The notes under the pieces were generated by a model that was not told where the DNA came from, made no database searches, and worked only from the letters and a program-made list of their open reading frames with translations. 64,000 nt of DNA from Membranipora membranacea. Taxonomy: Eukaryota > Bryozoa > Gymnolaemata > Cheilostomatida > Membraniporidae. A program made the translations under genes and the position numbers. The number at the start of each line of letters is the position of its first letter. Positions within the stretch are counted from its first letter, which is position 1. The stretch is from the NCBI GenBank assembly GCA_914767715.1, contig OU612067.1, positions 3,720,001 through 3,784,000 of the forward strand, in the 5' to 3' direction. Of the stretch, positions 23,001-34,896 are shown piece after piece.

Positions 23001-24341
23001 AAGATAGATTAGTCGCAAGCATTTTAATCACTACCTGAATACATGTAAGTGTATAATTTGTGCGTCTCTCTATATTTTTTAAATATTTGGGTGTATTATT
23101 ATCAATTATAAGCAGAGGAAATATCAAATCTGGTTACCATAAACTTGATATAACAGCGGCTTATATTAGCTCTAGTGTGGTATATACAGTATAACATACT
23201 GTCAGTATTATACAATGTATTTCCTATGAATGTGATGTTTGACAGCAGCTGTTACTTTATTTACAGTTAATACAGAACAGGATGACAGTGAGACTTGTAG
23301 AGGAAACTGCTTCGGACCTCAGCCACTAAATCAGAAATCTGAGATCATCCCCAACTATCCAGTCCTGTCTACACACCTGACTTGTGTCAGCAGAAATGGT
23401 AAGTTTATTATTGGCAGGTGGACTGAGCGATGGTTTTGTAACAGTTCTGGGCAATGAAGCCAGAATACTCAGACTAATAGAGGCGTGGCACATTTCCCTT
23501 GACCAAGATAGACATTTTACAAAATAGCAACTTCCATGGCGAAAAAATGATTCACCGCATTGTTGAGTCCACCAGCAAAATAATTACATATAATTGGAGA
23601 GAGCAATAAACTTCTGAGAGCGCGACATCATTTTTTTCACATTCGTCATTTCACCCTCTCCAAAATCATAATCACCTGACGCAAGACATGTGCTCATCTG
23701 GCAGTTCTATCTTTCATTAACAGTTCATTAAAGCTTCAGAAAATAGCACTCTGAAACAGATACTCCTCATACTGATATAAAGCTTTAAAGCATCCTAAGT
23801 GTTTTCCGTTTTTTCTCTCACATTGCTGAGTCATTAAGCTGTAGTGATTATAACACATCACTTCCACATCCTGATCATTCTTTGAACCTGATTAAGATTT
23901 TCATTCAGGGATTTAAATACATATTGGAGAGATATATTTAAATCCAAGAATCTGCCATTTCATCTAGAAATCGTCAAACTGCTACAGGGAGTGGTCTATA
24001 GGTTCCGTGTTTGAAACACCAAAGCCAACACCTGGCCGAAATTTGACTTGTCATGAAGCGTAGGCTTTAAATCTCCCTTCGTTCGGCTGATGTACACTGT
24101 ACATGTTTTGATATTATTTCATTATTCTGTTGTAGATTTTACCTACTACGTAACACCAGGGACTAACTGTCTGGAGGTCCACAGAGTACATAATCTCCCA
24201 GACCAGCACGCTCACCTCTTCCAGTGGACCTGCCCTAAAGGTACGGCCTTCGACCTCTCAATCTGCGGCTGTAACCACTGGTACATGATCCAACTCCAGA
24301 GCAAGTGTACAAGCAGCTGGTTCAAATGGAACGGCAAGTAA
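20026..24341 (+). CDS. Secreted modular Asn/Gly-rich NCxGNC-repeat protein (complete, 8 exons)
   Basis: CDS exons are 20026-20057, 20305-20393, 20709-20846, 21203-21292, 21770-21862, 22727-22798, 23267-23398 and 24136-24341. All are GT-AG bounded and they join in frame to 283 residues. The N-terminus MQPSTVTTMLLLVLLVSGVS is a clear signal peptide, followed by a KR dibasic site (residues 26-27). Exons 3-7 each encode one module carrying two cysteines as NC-x-G-x-C (GNCHGTC, GNCEGNC, GNCVGNC, GNCEGNC, ETCRGNC), within GN/NG-rich spacers. All introns after exon 2 are phase 1, so modules can duplicate without breaking the frame. The last exon has no NG repeats. Its CPKGTAFDLSICGC motif and spaced cysteines weakly recall a chitin-binding type-2 (peritrophin) domain. 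No transmembrane helix is seen. Role unknown; an extracellular matrix, mucus or cuticle protein is inference. Confidence 0.8.
21277..21404 (+). repeat. Four 32-bp tandem copies of an exon-intron junction
   Basis: Units start at 21277, 21309, 21341 and 21373. Each contains the exon end CAACTCGAG or AAACTCGAG followed by GTAAGTACT. Unit 1 holds the true donor of exon 4 (21293). Units 2-4 keep GTAAGT as potential decoy donors. Using them would read straight into the TAG of unit 1. Confidence 0.9.
21462..21552 (+). repeat. 13-bp minisatellite, 7 copies
   Basis: Seven perfect copies of TATCATGTATAAG lie in intron 4 of the secreted-protein gene. Confidence 0.95.
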
Positions 24342-24946
24342 AACCAGGGGCTGACTTAGATGAAAGACTTAGTAAATATGCAAGTTCATCGGAGGGATGG
24401 TCGCATAAGGGCTGGAGATGCAAATGTGGGTGAATATAATTATGACTTGGCTGGGTGAGAATCTATGTTTAGACAATGCTCAGTAACCGCAATCAATCTT
24501 CATTAAGAGAGTAAATTAAAAAACCGGAAAATCTGTGTTGTTACTCTTTTTATTGGAAACTAATCAGATAAATTGTCTCTTTTAAATATTTAAATCTCAC
24601 TTTACACAGGATCCATTTTTCTCTTATAAATGTTCCTGTTTTGTATCATGGAGCCACGTGAATCAGTCTAACTCAGATATTAAATGTCAGTCTGTCCCTA
24701 GCGTAGGTGCTATTTGTGTCTGTCATATACCTTTATTCAGTTCACTGCCTCCAAGGCAAATCATTTCTGTTGTTTTCGTCATGTCAGATTGTACATTATC
24801 ATAGCAGTGACAGTTTTATTTTCTAAATTTTGATTTAACATGATCGACAAGATTAACCAGTTTTAAAATCATAAATCTCACTCGCGATTTTCTTTTGCTT
24901 GTATTCTTTTGTTCCTGTATGACCAGGCGTTTCCTTTTCAGTTGAT

Positions 24947-24952
24947 AATAAA
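24947..24952 (+). promoter_or_regulatory. Possible poly(A) signal of the secreted-protein gene
   Basis: This AATAAA, about 600 bp after the stop codon, is my best candidate on the correct strand. A shorter 3' UTR using a variant signal is possible. Confidence 0.3.
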
Positions 24953-26295
24953 ATCGTTAGGATATATATTTTATATCATTGTAAGTGCTCGGAGCCATCC
25001 ACAGGAAAACCTGCGCTTCAAGGGTTCATAGACAACAGGCACTCCTCGCCCTGATATTATTTTGTACATAACATTGTTTTTTATTTGTATATTTATTCAG
25101 TAAATACATGTATTTAATTCTCAAAATCAGTTTAGTATAGACAATTATGTTGAACTTTTACAGATGAGTGGCAAGAAATAAATGCAGGAATACCTGCTCA
25201 GCATCATAGACCTCAAAACAGATAAATATCTAAAGCATCAGTTTATTATGAATGTAATAGACAAAGACAAGTGGGGGGGGATTCGATTAGAATCAGCAAA
25301 ACCACCGTTATAACTTCGCTTAAAAAACATTGTTAATTTGGTATTTTGATAACAATCGTTTGTCTCCAAACTATTCACCATCAAGCAGTGAATGACGTGG
25401 GAACAAAACCTCTCACAACTCTCCTTATACCAGCAAGTTATGATGAGAGAATGAATTAGGCAGTTGTTTATTGTAAGACCCCCAGACCAGCACCACATGA
25501 TATATAAAAGTATAAAAAGTTTAGATGAGTAAAGGCTGAAATTTATACAATGAAAATCACCGATATTAGTAGAGTTATCCTCTTTGCACCAAATAGCACA
25601 CAACAACTAATACACAACTAATATGTCCATATGTTTATTATTCATCAGATCAGTCCCAGAAGGCACTGTGGTTAAGATAGTCAAACATTGATATGTTTTA
25701 GATTATGCTACCAGTGTGACTGCTCTCACTCACGCTTTGATATGTTTACAATGTTGCCTCCACATAAATTATTGTTTGTATGCAACATTTAAAATTTTTT
25801 TTGTACGGTCCTGGTGGTAGACAAGAAGTTGGCGTCAACGAAAATTTGTTATCATACAAAAATGACTTAACTCATTGTTGACACTTTCTGGGTACCTGCC
25901 TCAAAAGATGTGACTTTAGCTGATGTGGAGAAATAGAAGGGTCTATCATATTCAGCTGACCAACTCACTCAAAGGTTACCAAACTATGTAAATGAGTTTT
26001 TAATCTACAATGGAAAATAGATGAATTTAAAAGTTACCTGAAACGCCTTACCCCACCCAACTACATTACACTACACGCCCGGCCCTTTATGCAAAGTGAG
26101 CTAAGGTGCACGAGCTCAATTATAATAATAAACACTCCAACCGCTATTTTACGTAATTACATTCTTTGCCAAGATTTGTTTGGCATAAGAATAAGTTTTG
26201 AGCGCAATTTTTTGTATTAATCATATTTTTTCAATTAAAATAACTAGAATAGACTGACAGCCTACCTGTACACTGTACCTGTATATTTAAGCTCC
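24953..26295. other. Convergent intergenic stretch, nothing recognised
   Basis: The only sizeable ORF (minus strand, 25238-25606) has no family resemblance or splice context. I see no repeats with defined ends. Confidence 0.4.
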
Positions 26296-29200
26296 TTAGT
26301 CAATATGCTCGATGTTTAGCATTGTATCCTTTGTGATATCTGCTTCCTGTAGGCTCATCTTCCCTGACTCGTTGTAGAGCCTTCTCGGGTAGGACGAGCT
26401 CAGTGTGTATACTGTGTAATGAAATCCTTTAGTTGTCATGAAATTTAATACATCCTGCAAAGAAAAATTGACACTTGTGAAAAAACGATGCATGTTGTAG
26501 GGCCACCCTTTACCAAAATCATTAGAGCTATTGACTTTTCTTTCTATTACCGAATCAATTGATTGAAATAACCATTTCTTTTGCATAATTTAATTTAGTA
26601 TAGTAATGTTAGGATATCTGCAACGCTGATTTCACCAGCGACTACAACACCCAGATGGAGTTGCTTGGATAATTATGAAAACTGGGAGTTGGGTCATAAT
26701 ACGAATAAAGCGTGCTGAATCCTTATTTAAAAGTCACTTCCCAAATTTAGGTCATTTAGTTAACAGCTTGATTTGTGTGTTGAAGTTAATTTTTTTTTAT
26801 CTGGTGTACTACCTTAGGTCCTGGGAGATTAAATGTTACTCCAGTTTAGTTCGGGGTGACTTTATGTTAGCTAGGATTCAATCTTTGCTGAGGATGGAAT
26901 TTAATAATGTTGGAGGGTCGGCTCAGAGTTAAATTTGAGTATTTAAGGCCTGTGGAAAATTGCCAACTTTTCATTCTACGAATATTTTTAATCCTCCAGG
27001 GTATCAATAATATGTTGTCCGAGGGCTTTTACCTGAATGTGACTTGCCTGGAAACTGCATACATTTCAGAACAGTGAGTTTTGCTCTTTGATTTGAATAG
27101 AGGCATTGTGCATTTTGTAATAATTCCTTGCATGGCTATATGGTATGTCATACACCATTTCATGACATTGAGGATTGAGTTTACAGAAATTGTTTGTGGC
27201 AGGAGCAAATAAACATAACAAAAATCCAGAGCTGATTCAATAATATCCATTACTATTAACACTAGGATAATATCACTCATATAAACGAAAAATAGCAGAG
27301 GCAAGAGCCCAAAAGCTGAGCCAAGCAGAACTCCAATTTTTTATAAATTTATTAATTTGGTATCATCCATACATACACTTTGCTCCCATTCTTTGAAACA
27401 AATTGAGACCAAAGAATATGCAGATGCTGAAATTTTTTAAAACTGTTTGAATAGAATTCGGTAGATTAAACCATCAAAAGCCAGAACTACTTTTACAGTA
27501 GAAATAATAGTGTATCAGCTCTAATCGGCTCTTTGCGGGCATAATTGTTAATCAAAGTACTTTCATATGCGAGTACTTCCAAAATATTTATGGCCACAAT
27601 AGTGGTTCTCTTGACTGCGTGTTTGTGGTTATGCAAAAATAGCAAAAAAATCGCATCTGTCTTTTACAGTAAATGGTTGTAATGAGCTATAATTGTTGAC
27701 AGTTGGTATGCGCATCACTTAATTAGTACTGTTAGGAGTCTTTGCTGCAGCACCTTTGCTCTGTTCCAAATGATTGTTTAAAATTCAACAATATAACTAG
27801 ATATCAAAAGAGCATACACATTGTGAGATGATATAGATTCAAAACCCCATTTTTATAATCAGAACATAATGGACTCAATCTCATGAATAAATTTTACCTA
27901 CATCCAGGTTTCTTGCAATTAATTTAACTTGACCATCCCCTTTTATTGAAACACCTTTTATGGTCTCACTGTTTTGCTGAAGTGACACATCAGTATAATT
28001 TTGTTGTGGTGATTAAATTTGCACGTCTAACAACTTACAGAAAGTCAAATTTTTTTGATCCAAAGGGTATTCACCTTAGAGAAGCACAAAGTTTCCATTG
28101 GGTTTGGGATTGTCTACTCACCCACAAAGAGAGGACAATTCAAATCATTTGATGACGAATGACAAATTTTGTTCTAATATAGTGCAATCAAGGAGTGCAA
28201 TGTGATCAGAGACCATATGACAATCTATTGCAACCTATGTGATCTTGAAGTGATACAGGATAGACAGATGTGCGAAGCTCACCCTGATTGTATGATTAAT
28301 ATTGAATCGGCGTCTGTATACTTTTCCATATGGAGATCTCAAAGCAATAGTCACAGCGCCATCTGTACCAGCAGCAGGCTCAACGGGGAGAGGCAGAGGC
28401 TGGAAGTAAATTATACGTTCATGAAATGTATGCAACGTTTGTCACTTTTCTGAGCTTGGTTTCTTGAACATGTTTGAATATTTGAAAACAAAACACTAGA
28501 CTATTTTGAAGTCTGTGGTTTCAATTGTGGCTTTTAGTAACTTGTTGTAACTGTACCCGCTCTGTTACCAGGTGGAGCAGTGATATAAGTGTGTCATCAG
28601 ACACCAAGAGAATATACCACACCCATGCATACAATCGCAATAAATCATTTACAGCAAGAAAAAGCAAATCACATCATGTTTCTGTAAAAGGCATGAGAAA
28701 CTGCAATAACGCAACATAGCCATAAGATTTCCAAAGGAAGCACACAAAAGGAATTTGTTGTCATAATCTCTAAGTTGGGCCAATGGCCTAAACTCAGATA
28801 TACAATAACCAATACACAAAAGAGGACAACTCCCAATTATAGTCAAATTAATGAAGAATAAGAATTAGGATACCCTTGAGATATGTATTTATTCACTCAA
28901 TGATAACTTACTTCACAGCACTTTTTCCCAATAAGATGAAAGATATTGTTAGTGATCTGGCCATGCTAAGGACTAACAACAGATGGTTGGACCTGGGCTT
29001 TTGTGACACTTTAGAAAATCAAATTTGTTGATATTCTTGGATGGTGAGAAATATTGTAAAAACCTGATTGAACTTTAGAAACAGGCCTGCCTGTCCCGGG
29101 ATAATGGCCTGTCCTAAGATAAGTAAATAATTGTTGGGACTCAATTGTCGTTGTTGAAGAACCTCATATTATTTTGTTGGGTTGGGCACATGTCACACAT

Positions 29201-31852
29201 CAGGTAATAATAGGAAGGGTTGTGCTGTGAATATTCATATTGTGTAGAGGTGGAATAACATTAGGATACATGGGTCAGCTTGTGTCTGTTGTTATCATAT
29301 CCTGTTCTGTCATCAGCTGACCAGTGACGCTGGGGGGTAACTCAAATTTCATGCACAGTCAGCCCACCAAATTTTAACTACATATTACCATAGTAAAATG
29401 GGATAAAGCATGTAATCTTCAATATTGAGGTTAGAATGATTATCCTGTAAAACAAATCTTCTGTAGTAGCCATTATTGCCCAATGCCTAATCACTGAAGC
29501 AGAATATGCAAATTAACCACAGCTTAGATGGTTATCACACACTATAATGTGAAGAATGAGGAACTATAACACATGTGAATTGTTCAAAATGCACCTATTT
29601 ACAAATTTAATTGAATACACTAGGTACAGGGCTATGAAGTTTACAGTGGTACTGGTCGCAGCATTCCATAGAGAAAGCCACTCACTAACATGCACATCAT
29701 AGTTTTGAATCTCTCAATGAAGCCTCACACACAAACCTTTGGTCTCTGTGCAGCCTTTCTCAGCTCTGCGTCCTTCACCTGTTGTATCTTTAGCTCCCTC
29801 TCTCTATCAAGGACAGACTGAGGAAATCTATTCCTTACATTCTGACCTGTCTCTTCCTCATCGCACTCCTCGTTGTCTGGGTCCTTGAAACATGGGGGAT
29901 AATTACAGTTGAACTTGGTTTACACGTCAGTTTGGCATGATGATATTTGGTATTAGCCAAATGGAATTTCATTATCATTTTATAAATTAATGAACCCTAT
30001 TCCCACACATTCCTCAAAAGAGATTGATAAGTAAAGCACATTATTAAATTTGAAATTAGAATGAGCTGGGATTCTCTACTGAGACTGTGTTAGTGTAAGT
30101 GGTCCTTCATAATGGATTATCTGTATATCATGAGATAGTGTTTGATAAACTTAGAATTGATAGTATATTCTTGATAATGTTCAATTTATATATGCAGATT
30201 AATAAGACATGAGTAGAAAAGAAATTACCAAGATGTACTACTGAGAGGTGGGACCTAATTAATTATGTATTCATGTAATCAATCAGGTAATTCAGGTTTC
30301 CTAGGGGACCAGAAGTCTCTTTTCCTACAGAAACCAGACCTCTTAGAATATGGTAACAGAGGTTCCATGGTGTAATGGTTAGCACTCTGGACTTTGAATC
30401 CAGCGATCCGAGTTCAAATCTCGGTGGAACCTTCTTTTGCAACAACCTACTGAATGGAGGGCACAACCCCGATATAAGAGTTGCCTCCACCGTATTCTGA
30501 AGAAATGCCCATGAATCTAATCGCATACTTTTTACCCAGGCTGTAACGATCTGGAGTAAGTGAACTCAAGGATTACACTGACCTGCCTCTCACAAGGCGT
30601 CTGTCCTGACTTATCTCCCCTGCCTTTGAAGGGTATATGTGAAGAGAACTGATAAGTTTCTTCTTCCTTCTCTAGTCGCCTTCTCTCTTCTCTGGGGATT
30701 GTTATCCTCTCCTCAAAGTCAGCATTCTATTCAAAACAAAGCAAGTCTTTTGATCAGGAGTAGATAATCATAATAAAGGCATAAACAACGTAGTGGGAAA
30801 ACTAACATTGGGAAAATGGCTTTACTTCCCTTCAATGTGCTTTGTGATGCTGTGATTTCCGAACACAGATTCACAAAAATTCAAAGATCAAATTTATGCT
30901 TTATGCTGAGGGGAACCAGGGGGGCCTTTCAATTAGAAACAGCCAAAATCACAATTTGATCGCTCACTCCCTGAGTGAGTGATACCTGCTAAGCTCTCGC
31001 TTTCAGATCGCTCACTCACTTGATGGAACTATATACATTCTGAGTGAACGATTTGAGAGCGATTTTGTCTAATTGAAAGACCAAGTGAGTGATAATTTTG
31101 GAGCGATGTGATAGTGATAACTTGCTTAAGTAAAGGATCACTCTTTCTAATTGAAAGACCCCCCCCAGGCTTTAGCACATTCCCATCCCTGTATCATCAT
31201 AATCAGGGCTACGTTACTGGAAGGCTGGTGTATTGTTACCCTCACCCCTGTGACTGCGGTGACACCAGATTGTGCTAAGTACCTGCGCAGAGTAACTAAC
31301 ACAGTAACTAACACAGTGCTCAGACTATTACCAAGTTAATAACTGCATTAAAATCCCACAGCCAGGCAATTTGACACATGTGGTGCTCAGAGGATATGGT
31401 ATTATCTCAGCCATATTACAAATAGTCGCAGAGCAAGAGCTGACCTTGACATCAAACTCCTCCTGTAGATGATTGATGTGTTTTTTTACAGCTGGCTCAT
31501 CAGGGTCCACATCTCGGTATACAGTCTCCGGTTTCTTAAAAACTGGTAATGACAACAGAATGAATGATTAAATAGCCTTGTTAAAAAACAATTCATTTTA
31601 TAAATGTGAACATGTCCTTAGAACACTTCAACTTGCAATTTAACAGTGTGATTAAAAGGGAGTATCATTAGTGTGTAGACATACATCACACATCATGTGG
31701 GCTATATGGATAACGAGAAAATCTGCTGCAATATAAATCAACTTACTTGTGCGGTATTTAAGATGAATGAAGCTGAAGATTTGCTTGACTACAGAGTGGT
31801 AAATGAATATCAAAGCACCCAGAACGAAGAAGGCCTTCAAACTGAACTTCAT
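26296..31852 (-). CDS. UBXN8: UBX domain-containing protein 8 (complete, 6 exons)
   Basis: Minus-strand exons are 31747-31852, 31445-31542, 30583-30726, 29737-29883, 28283-28399 and 26296-26454. They join in frame to 256 residues (human UBXN8 is about 270). Residues 6-22 (KAFFVLGALIFIYHSVV) form an N-terminal membrane anchor. A long charged stretch follows, with helical Glu/Lys/Arg runs (FEERITIPREERRRLEKEEE; LDRERELKIQQVKDAELRK). The C-terminal UBX domain covers about residues 175-256. It contains VTIALRSPYGKVYRRRF, then GFHYTVYTLSSSYPRRLYNE, where YPRR stands for the FPR motif contacting p97/VCP, then SLQEADITKDTML. UBXN8 tethers p97 to the ER membrane for ER-associated degradation (known for mammals). 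The introns host a tRNA-Gln gene and a MITE. Confidence 0.9.
30361..30432 (+). tRNA. tRNA-Gln (anticodon TTG)
   Basis: This 72-nt sequence folds into a full cloverleaf. The acceptor stem GGTTCCA pairs with TGGAACC, with discriminator T at 30432. The anticodon stem CTGGA/TCCAG encloses loop CTTTGAA, giving anticodon TTG at 30394-30396, which reads CAA. A-box (TGGTGTAATGG) and B-box (GAGTTCAAATC) are intact. A T4 terminator follows at 30435-30438. No CCA is encoded, as expected for a eukaryote. It lies antisense in UBXN8 intron 3 and looks functional, not SINE-derived. Confidence 0.95.
30919..31166. mobile_element. MITE with C/G-capped terminal inverted repeats
   Basis: The left end GGGGCCTTTCAATTAGAAA and right end TTTCTAATTGAAAGACCCC are inverted repeats of about 20 bp. 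A flanking CCAGG/CAGG may be the target duplication, though the G/C runs blur the exact border. The interior has several GATCGCTCACTC-like sub-repeats in both orientations. It is non-coding and lies in UBXN8 intron 2. Confidence 0.7.
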
Positions 31853-32163
31853 AAATTTTGCTGAAAAATAAATGAGAGAATCGTGGTCGAGTTGGGATTA
31901 CAAACTCCTAGCCAAGTATGAACTTTTTCGTCAGGTAGCCAGTGCGTGCAATAAATGTTTTTAGGTAGACAATAGGGTCTCCCGAAAACAATTTCCGACA
32001 TACAATTGTATCGATCATATTCATGGTTGAATTTGTTGGGTTGCTCCATGAATTTATATCATATCTTGTACTCTCTTATCAGGTAAGTTTCCTGGTCTTA
32101 TTGATAAGCAAAGTATGCCCCTTAACTCCTAGGGTTTGCAAGCATGTGTAAAGTGTAAACATA
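31853..32163. other. UBXN8 5' flank
   Basis: This would contain the UBXN8 5' UTR and promoter. I see no TATA element or other coding signal. Confidence 0.4.
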
Positions 32164-32492
32164 CATTACAAAATAAAGTTCAGTTCTAAAAGACCCCGTT
32201 GGATAGGCCCTGGGGGCCTATGTCTGGGAGTCTGTCTTCTAACATGTCCCAAGACACTTATATGACTTGTATAACAAAAGGCCTTTTGTTTGGTGAAAAA
32301 AGGAGTACAATGGCAGGCAAAGTTTGCCGGTCTGTTTACATGTTGGGTGGTTGGTTGGGTTGATTGATGGTTGGGGCACGTGTATGGTAGCCTCAGTTCT
32401 CCACTTTTGCTAAACTTATTTGTGAGTATACACAATTTACCCGCTGCTAAAATATGTAGGAACCACTGGTTAAGGGTATTTCACAACTGTAA
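32164..32492 (-). mobile_element. MITE copy A (CATTACAAAATAAAGT family), reverse orientation
   Basis: It starts with the family terminus CATTACAAAATAAAG and resembles copy B read on the opposite strand, including the AAGGCCTTTTGTT core and the GGCCCCCAGGGCCTA-type words. Its distal terminal repeat is missing where it abuts copy B. Confidence 0.7.
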
Positions 32493-32494
32493 CA

Positions 32495-32835
32495 CATTAC
32501 AAAATAAAGTACAGTTGTAAAATACCCTTTACCAGTGGTTCCTACATGTTGTAGCAGCGGGTGGATTGTGTTTACCAACAAATGAGTGTATCAAAGGTGG
32601 AGAATTGAGGCTACCATACACGCTCCCCGGCATGCAAGCACACACATCCAACATGTATTCAGACATGCAAACTTTGCCTGTCATTGTACTCCTTTGTTCA
32701 CCAAACAAAAGGCCTTTTGTTATATAACTCTCATAGGTCTCTTGGGACATGTCTCCCTGACATCGGCCCCCAGGGCCTATCCAACATACTACAGCATAGT
32801 TGTACTTTATTTTGTAATTACTTTATTTTGTAATG
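32495..32835 (+). mobile_element. MITE copy B, head-to-head with copy A
   Basis: It begins CATTACAAAATAAAGTACA and ends with two successive copies of the inverted terminus (TTTATTTTGTAAT...TTTATTTTGTAATG). With copy A it forms a 670-bp imperfect palindrome. ORFs crossing it on both strands have no family resemblance. Confidence 0.75.
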
Positions 32836-33864
32836 TATACTAGCCACTAACTAACCAAAAATATCATAAAACATGAACTTTTATATGGAAAAAAAATTGA
32901 AGTACTGCTTGTGTAACCTCTTTATTATAGGGTAGTATTGCCAAACTGGACCTGACCAATGACCCCCTCAATGAACTTTTGATTGACAGCCCCCTGCTTT
33001 CCTAAGTTGCTGTTATTTGTCTGAAGGGAAAACCAAGTAGCAACACAAACTGAGTAGGGTGAAAATCAAACAATGCAATCATAGACCCAGCAGGCTTTGA
33101 AGAAGACTAGTAGTTAAAGTTCATGTGAACATTGTGCTCTTTCATTCATAATGTTGGGTTCAGCAAGTTCAAAAAATGTTAATGATAATTACTTGATTTT
33201 ACCAAAGAGTAGCAGGGTGCAGGGTTTCTCAGTCCTTGATTTTACCAATGAACTAATTGATTTTACTCACCAGTGCTTATTCCAAGCACATTATTCTGAA
33301 GTGAGGAGTATATAGTCTCCATTATTGTAGTTTAGGGCACAATAAGAGGGTTCCCTGGTAAAGCTTATTTCTGGAGGACGTTTGTAATATGGGCAAGACG
33401 ACCTGGGTTGTCAAAGCAATGAACTAAAGCAATGAACTCAAGGTTTAGTTCATTGTTCAAAAGTGCATCACCTAAGCAAAACAAGTCTTCTTCAGTCCAG
33501 TCTGCTTTGCCTTCAAGTGTAAATTTTGGCGGCTATGACGTACTACATTACTAGTAAGATGTTGGTTGGATAGATATTATCACCATGACCTTAGTTAGCC
33601 AACCAGAACAGCCAATATTCAATAGCCAGCTTTTCTTGTTGTTCATAGGAGTGGTTAGGCATACTCCGTACTCAAGTCGAATAAAATTTGTAGATCTCAG
33701 TATGCACACGTGTTTGGATTGGAAAAGAAAGCAACTTGTTTGTAAAACTACTAATAACTTTGGTGTGGATAGAGCAAAATTCCATGTTAATTGTTTGTTG
33801 ATTGACCTCTAAAATTGTAAATGCCATCCTACAGTTTAAAGGTATAGATTATGTGTGAACTTAC
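32836..33864. other. Non-coding stretch before the LTR element
   Basis: I see no supported gene or repeat. A short plus-strand ORF at 33585-33812 is unrecognised and lacks context. Confidence 0.35.
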
Positions 33865-33868
33865 CACC

Positions 33869-34865
33869 TGTTCTGGATTTTCTTGATTACTCCACCCCTC
33901 TTGTGATTAGTTTGGTAGCTTAGGCACGAGGGTTAATTAATCCACCAGAACAAGAAAGCTTCAGTGTCTATTCAAGCACACTGACCGAGTTGCCAATCCG
34001 TTACGCAACTCAAACCGGCTTATACGAAGCCCAATTGATGATCCAGTGAGTATTGGCTCTCACCTCAACAATTGCAGTTACTCAGAATGAGGGGTTGTAT
34101 AAGGCGTTGAGCCCCCTTACTCACTGCAGAGAACCAAAGACCTATATTGCAATAAATATAGTCAATCCGCCAATAATATTGCCACTTGCGAAGAAAGGAA
34201 AAGCTATGATGTAAATTATAGGCATTGGAGCCAGGCTTACAACTATAGTCAACCACCCTTTGTGCTCAACGGAGTAATTACCAGTGGAATTACCCTGCAA
34301 GCCACCACTCTAACAATTATAGGCACTAGGCCAGGCTGTTAATAGTGATATACCAAGATAAAAGAGACTAAATTATAGACACTAGGTCAGGCTCAGTCCT
34401 CAATGTTACTTGGGACAATTTAGTTATATAAACAACTTATTATGTTAATAACAGTTTATTGCTCTCACAATTCAACCATCCACAATGAAGTCTGATAACT
34501 AAATCATGATGCACAAAGCCACGACGCTCCTTTTATAGGCGCATTGGAAAAACTGTCCTAAATGCACTTGAAACTGTCCTAAATGCACTTGAGTTTACTA
34601 TAGCCTACTAATTCATAAAAGCATAATACATTATGGGCATTGACATAAAATCAATATCATATCACAGGCTATCATTTACAATGTGACAAGTACTTTTCTG
34701 TATGTTCCTCCACTTATACACACATTACTTATATACAATAGGTTGATCAGTAAACATTCACATTAATAGGCTATTTTAGCGAGTCATTATTAATCATTAG
34801 TAGTAAAAAGTAAACAAGGAATATTTTAGATTTAGAGCAACAGGAGCTGAGGCATTTCCATATCA
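33869..34865 (-). repeat. 3' LTR (left copy, 997 bp)
   Basis: It runs from TGTTCTGG to CATATCA on the plus strand. It appears nearly identical to the right LTR apart from one 77-bp segment and a few substitutions (for example ACTAAATTA against ACTGAATGA), suggesting a fairly recent insertion. Confidence 0.9.
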
Positions 34866-34896
34866 CTCTCCCCACCAATCGAGCCTCTATACTCGA

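Noticed and set aside
25238-25606. 122-residue minus-strand ORF
   Set aside because: No homology, domain, signal peptide or splice context; composition is like neighbouring non-coding DNA.
32166-32843. Several ORFs of 70-90 residues
   Set aside because: They are frames through the inverted MITE pair; similar peptides recur at the third MITE copy.
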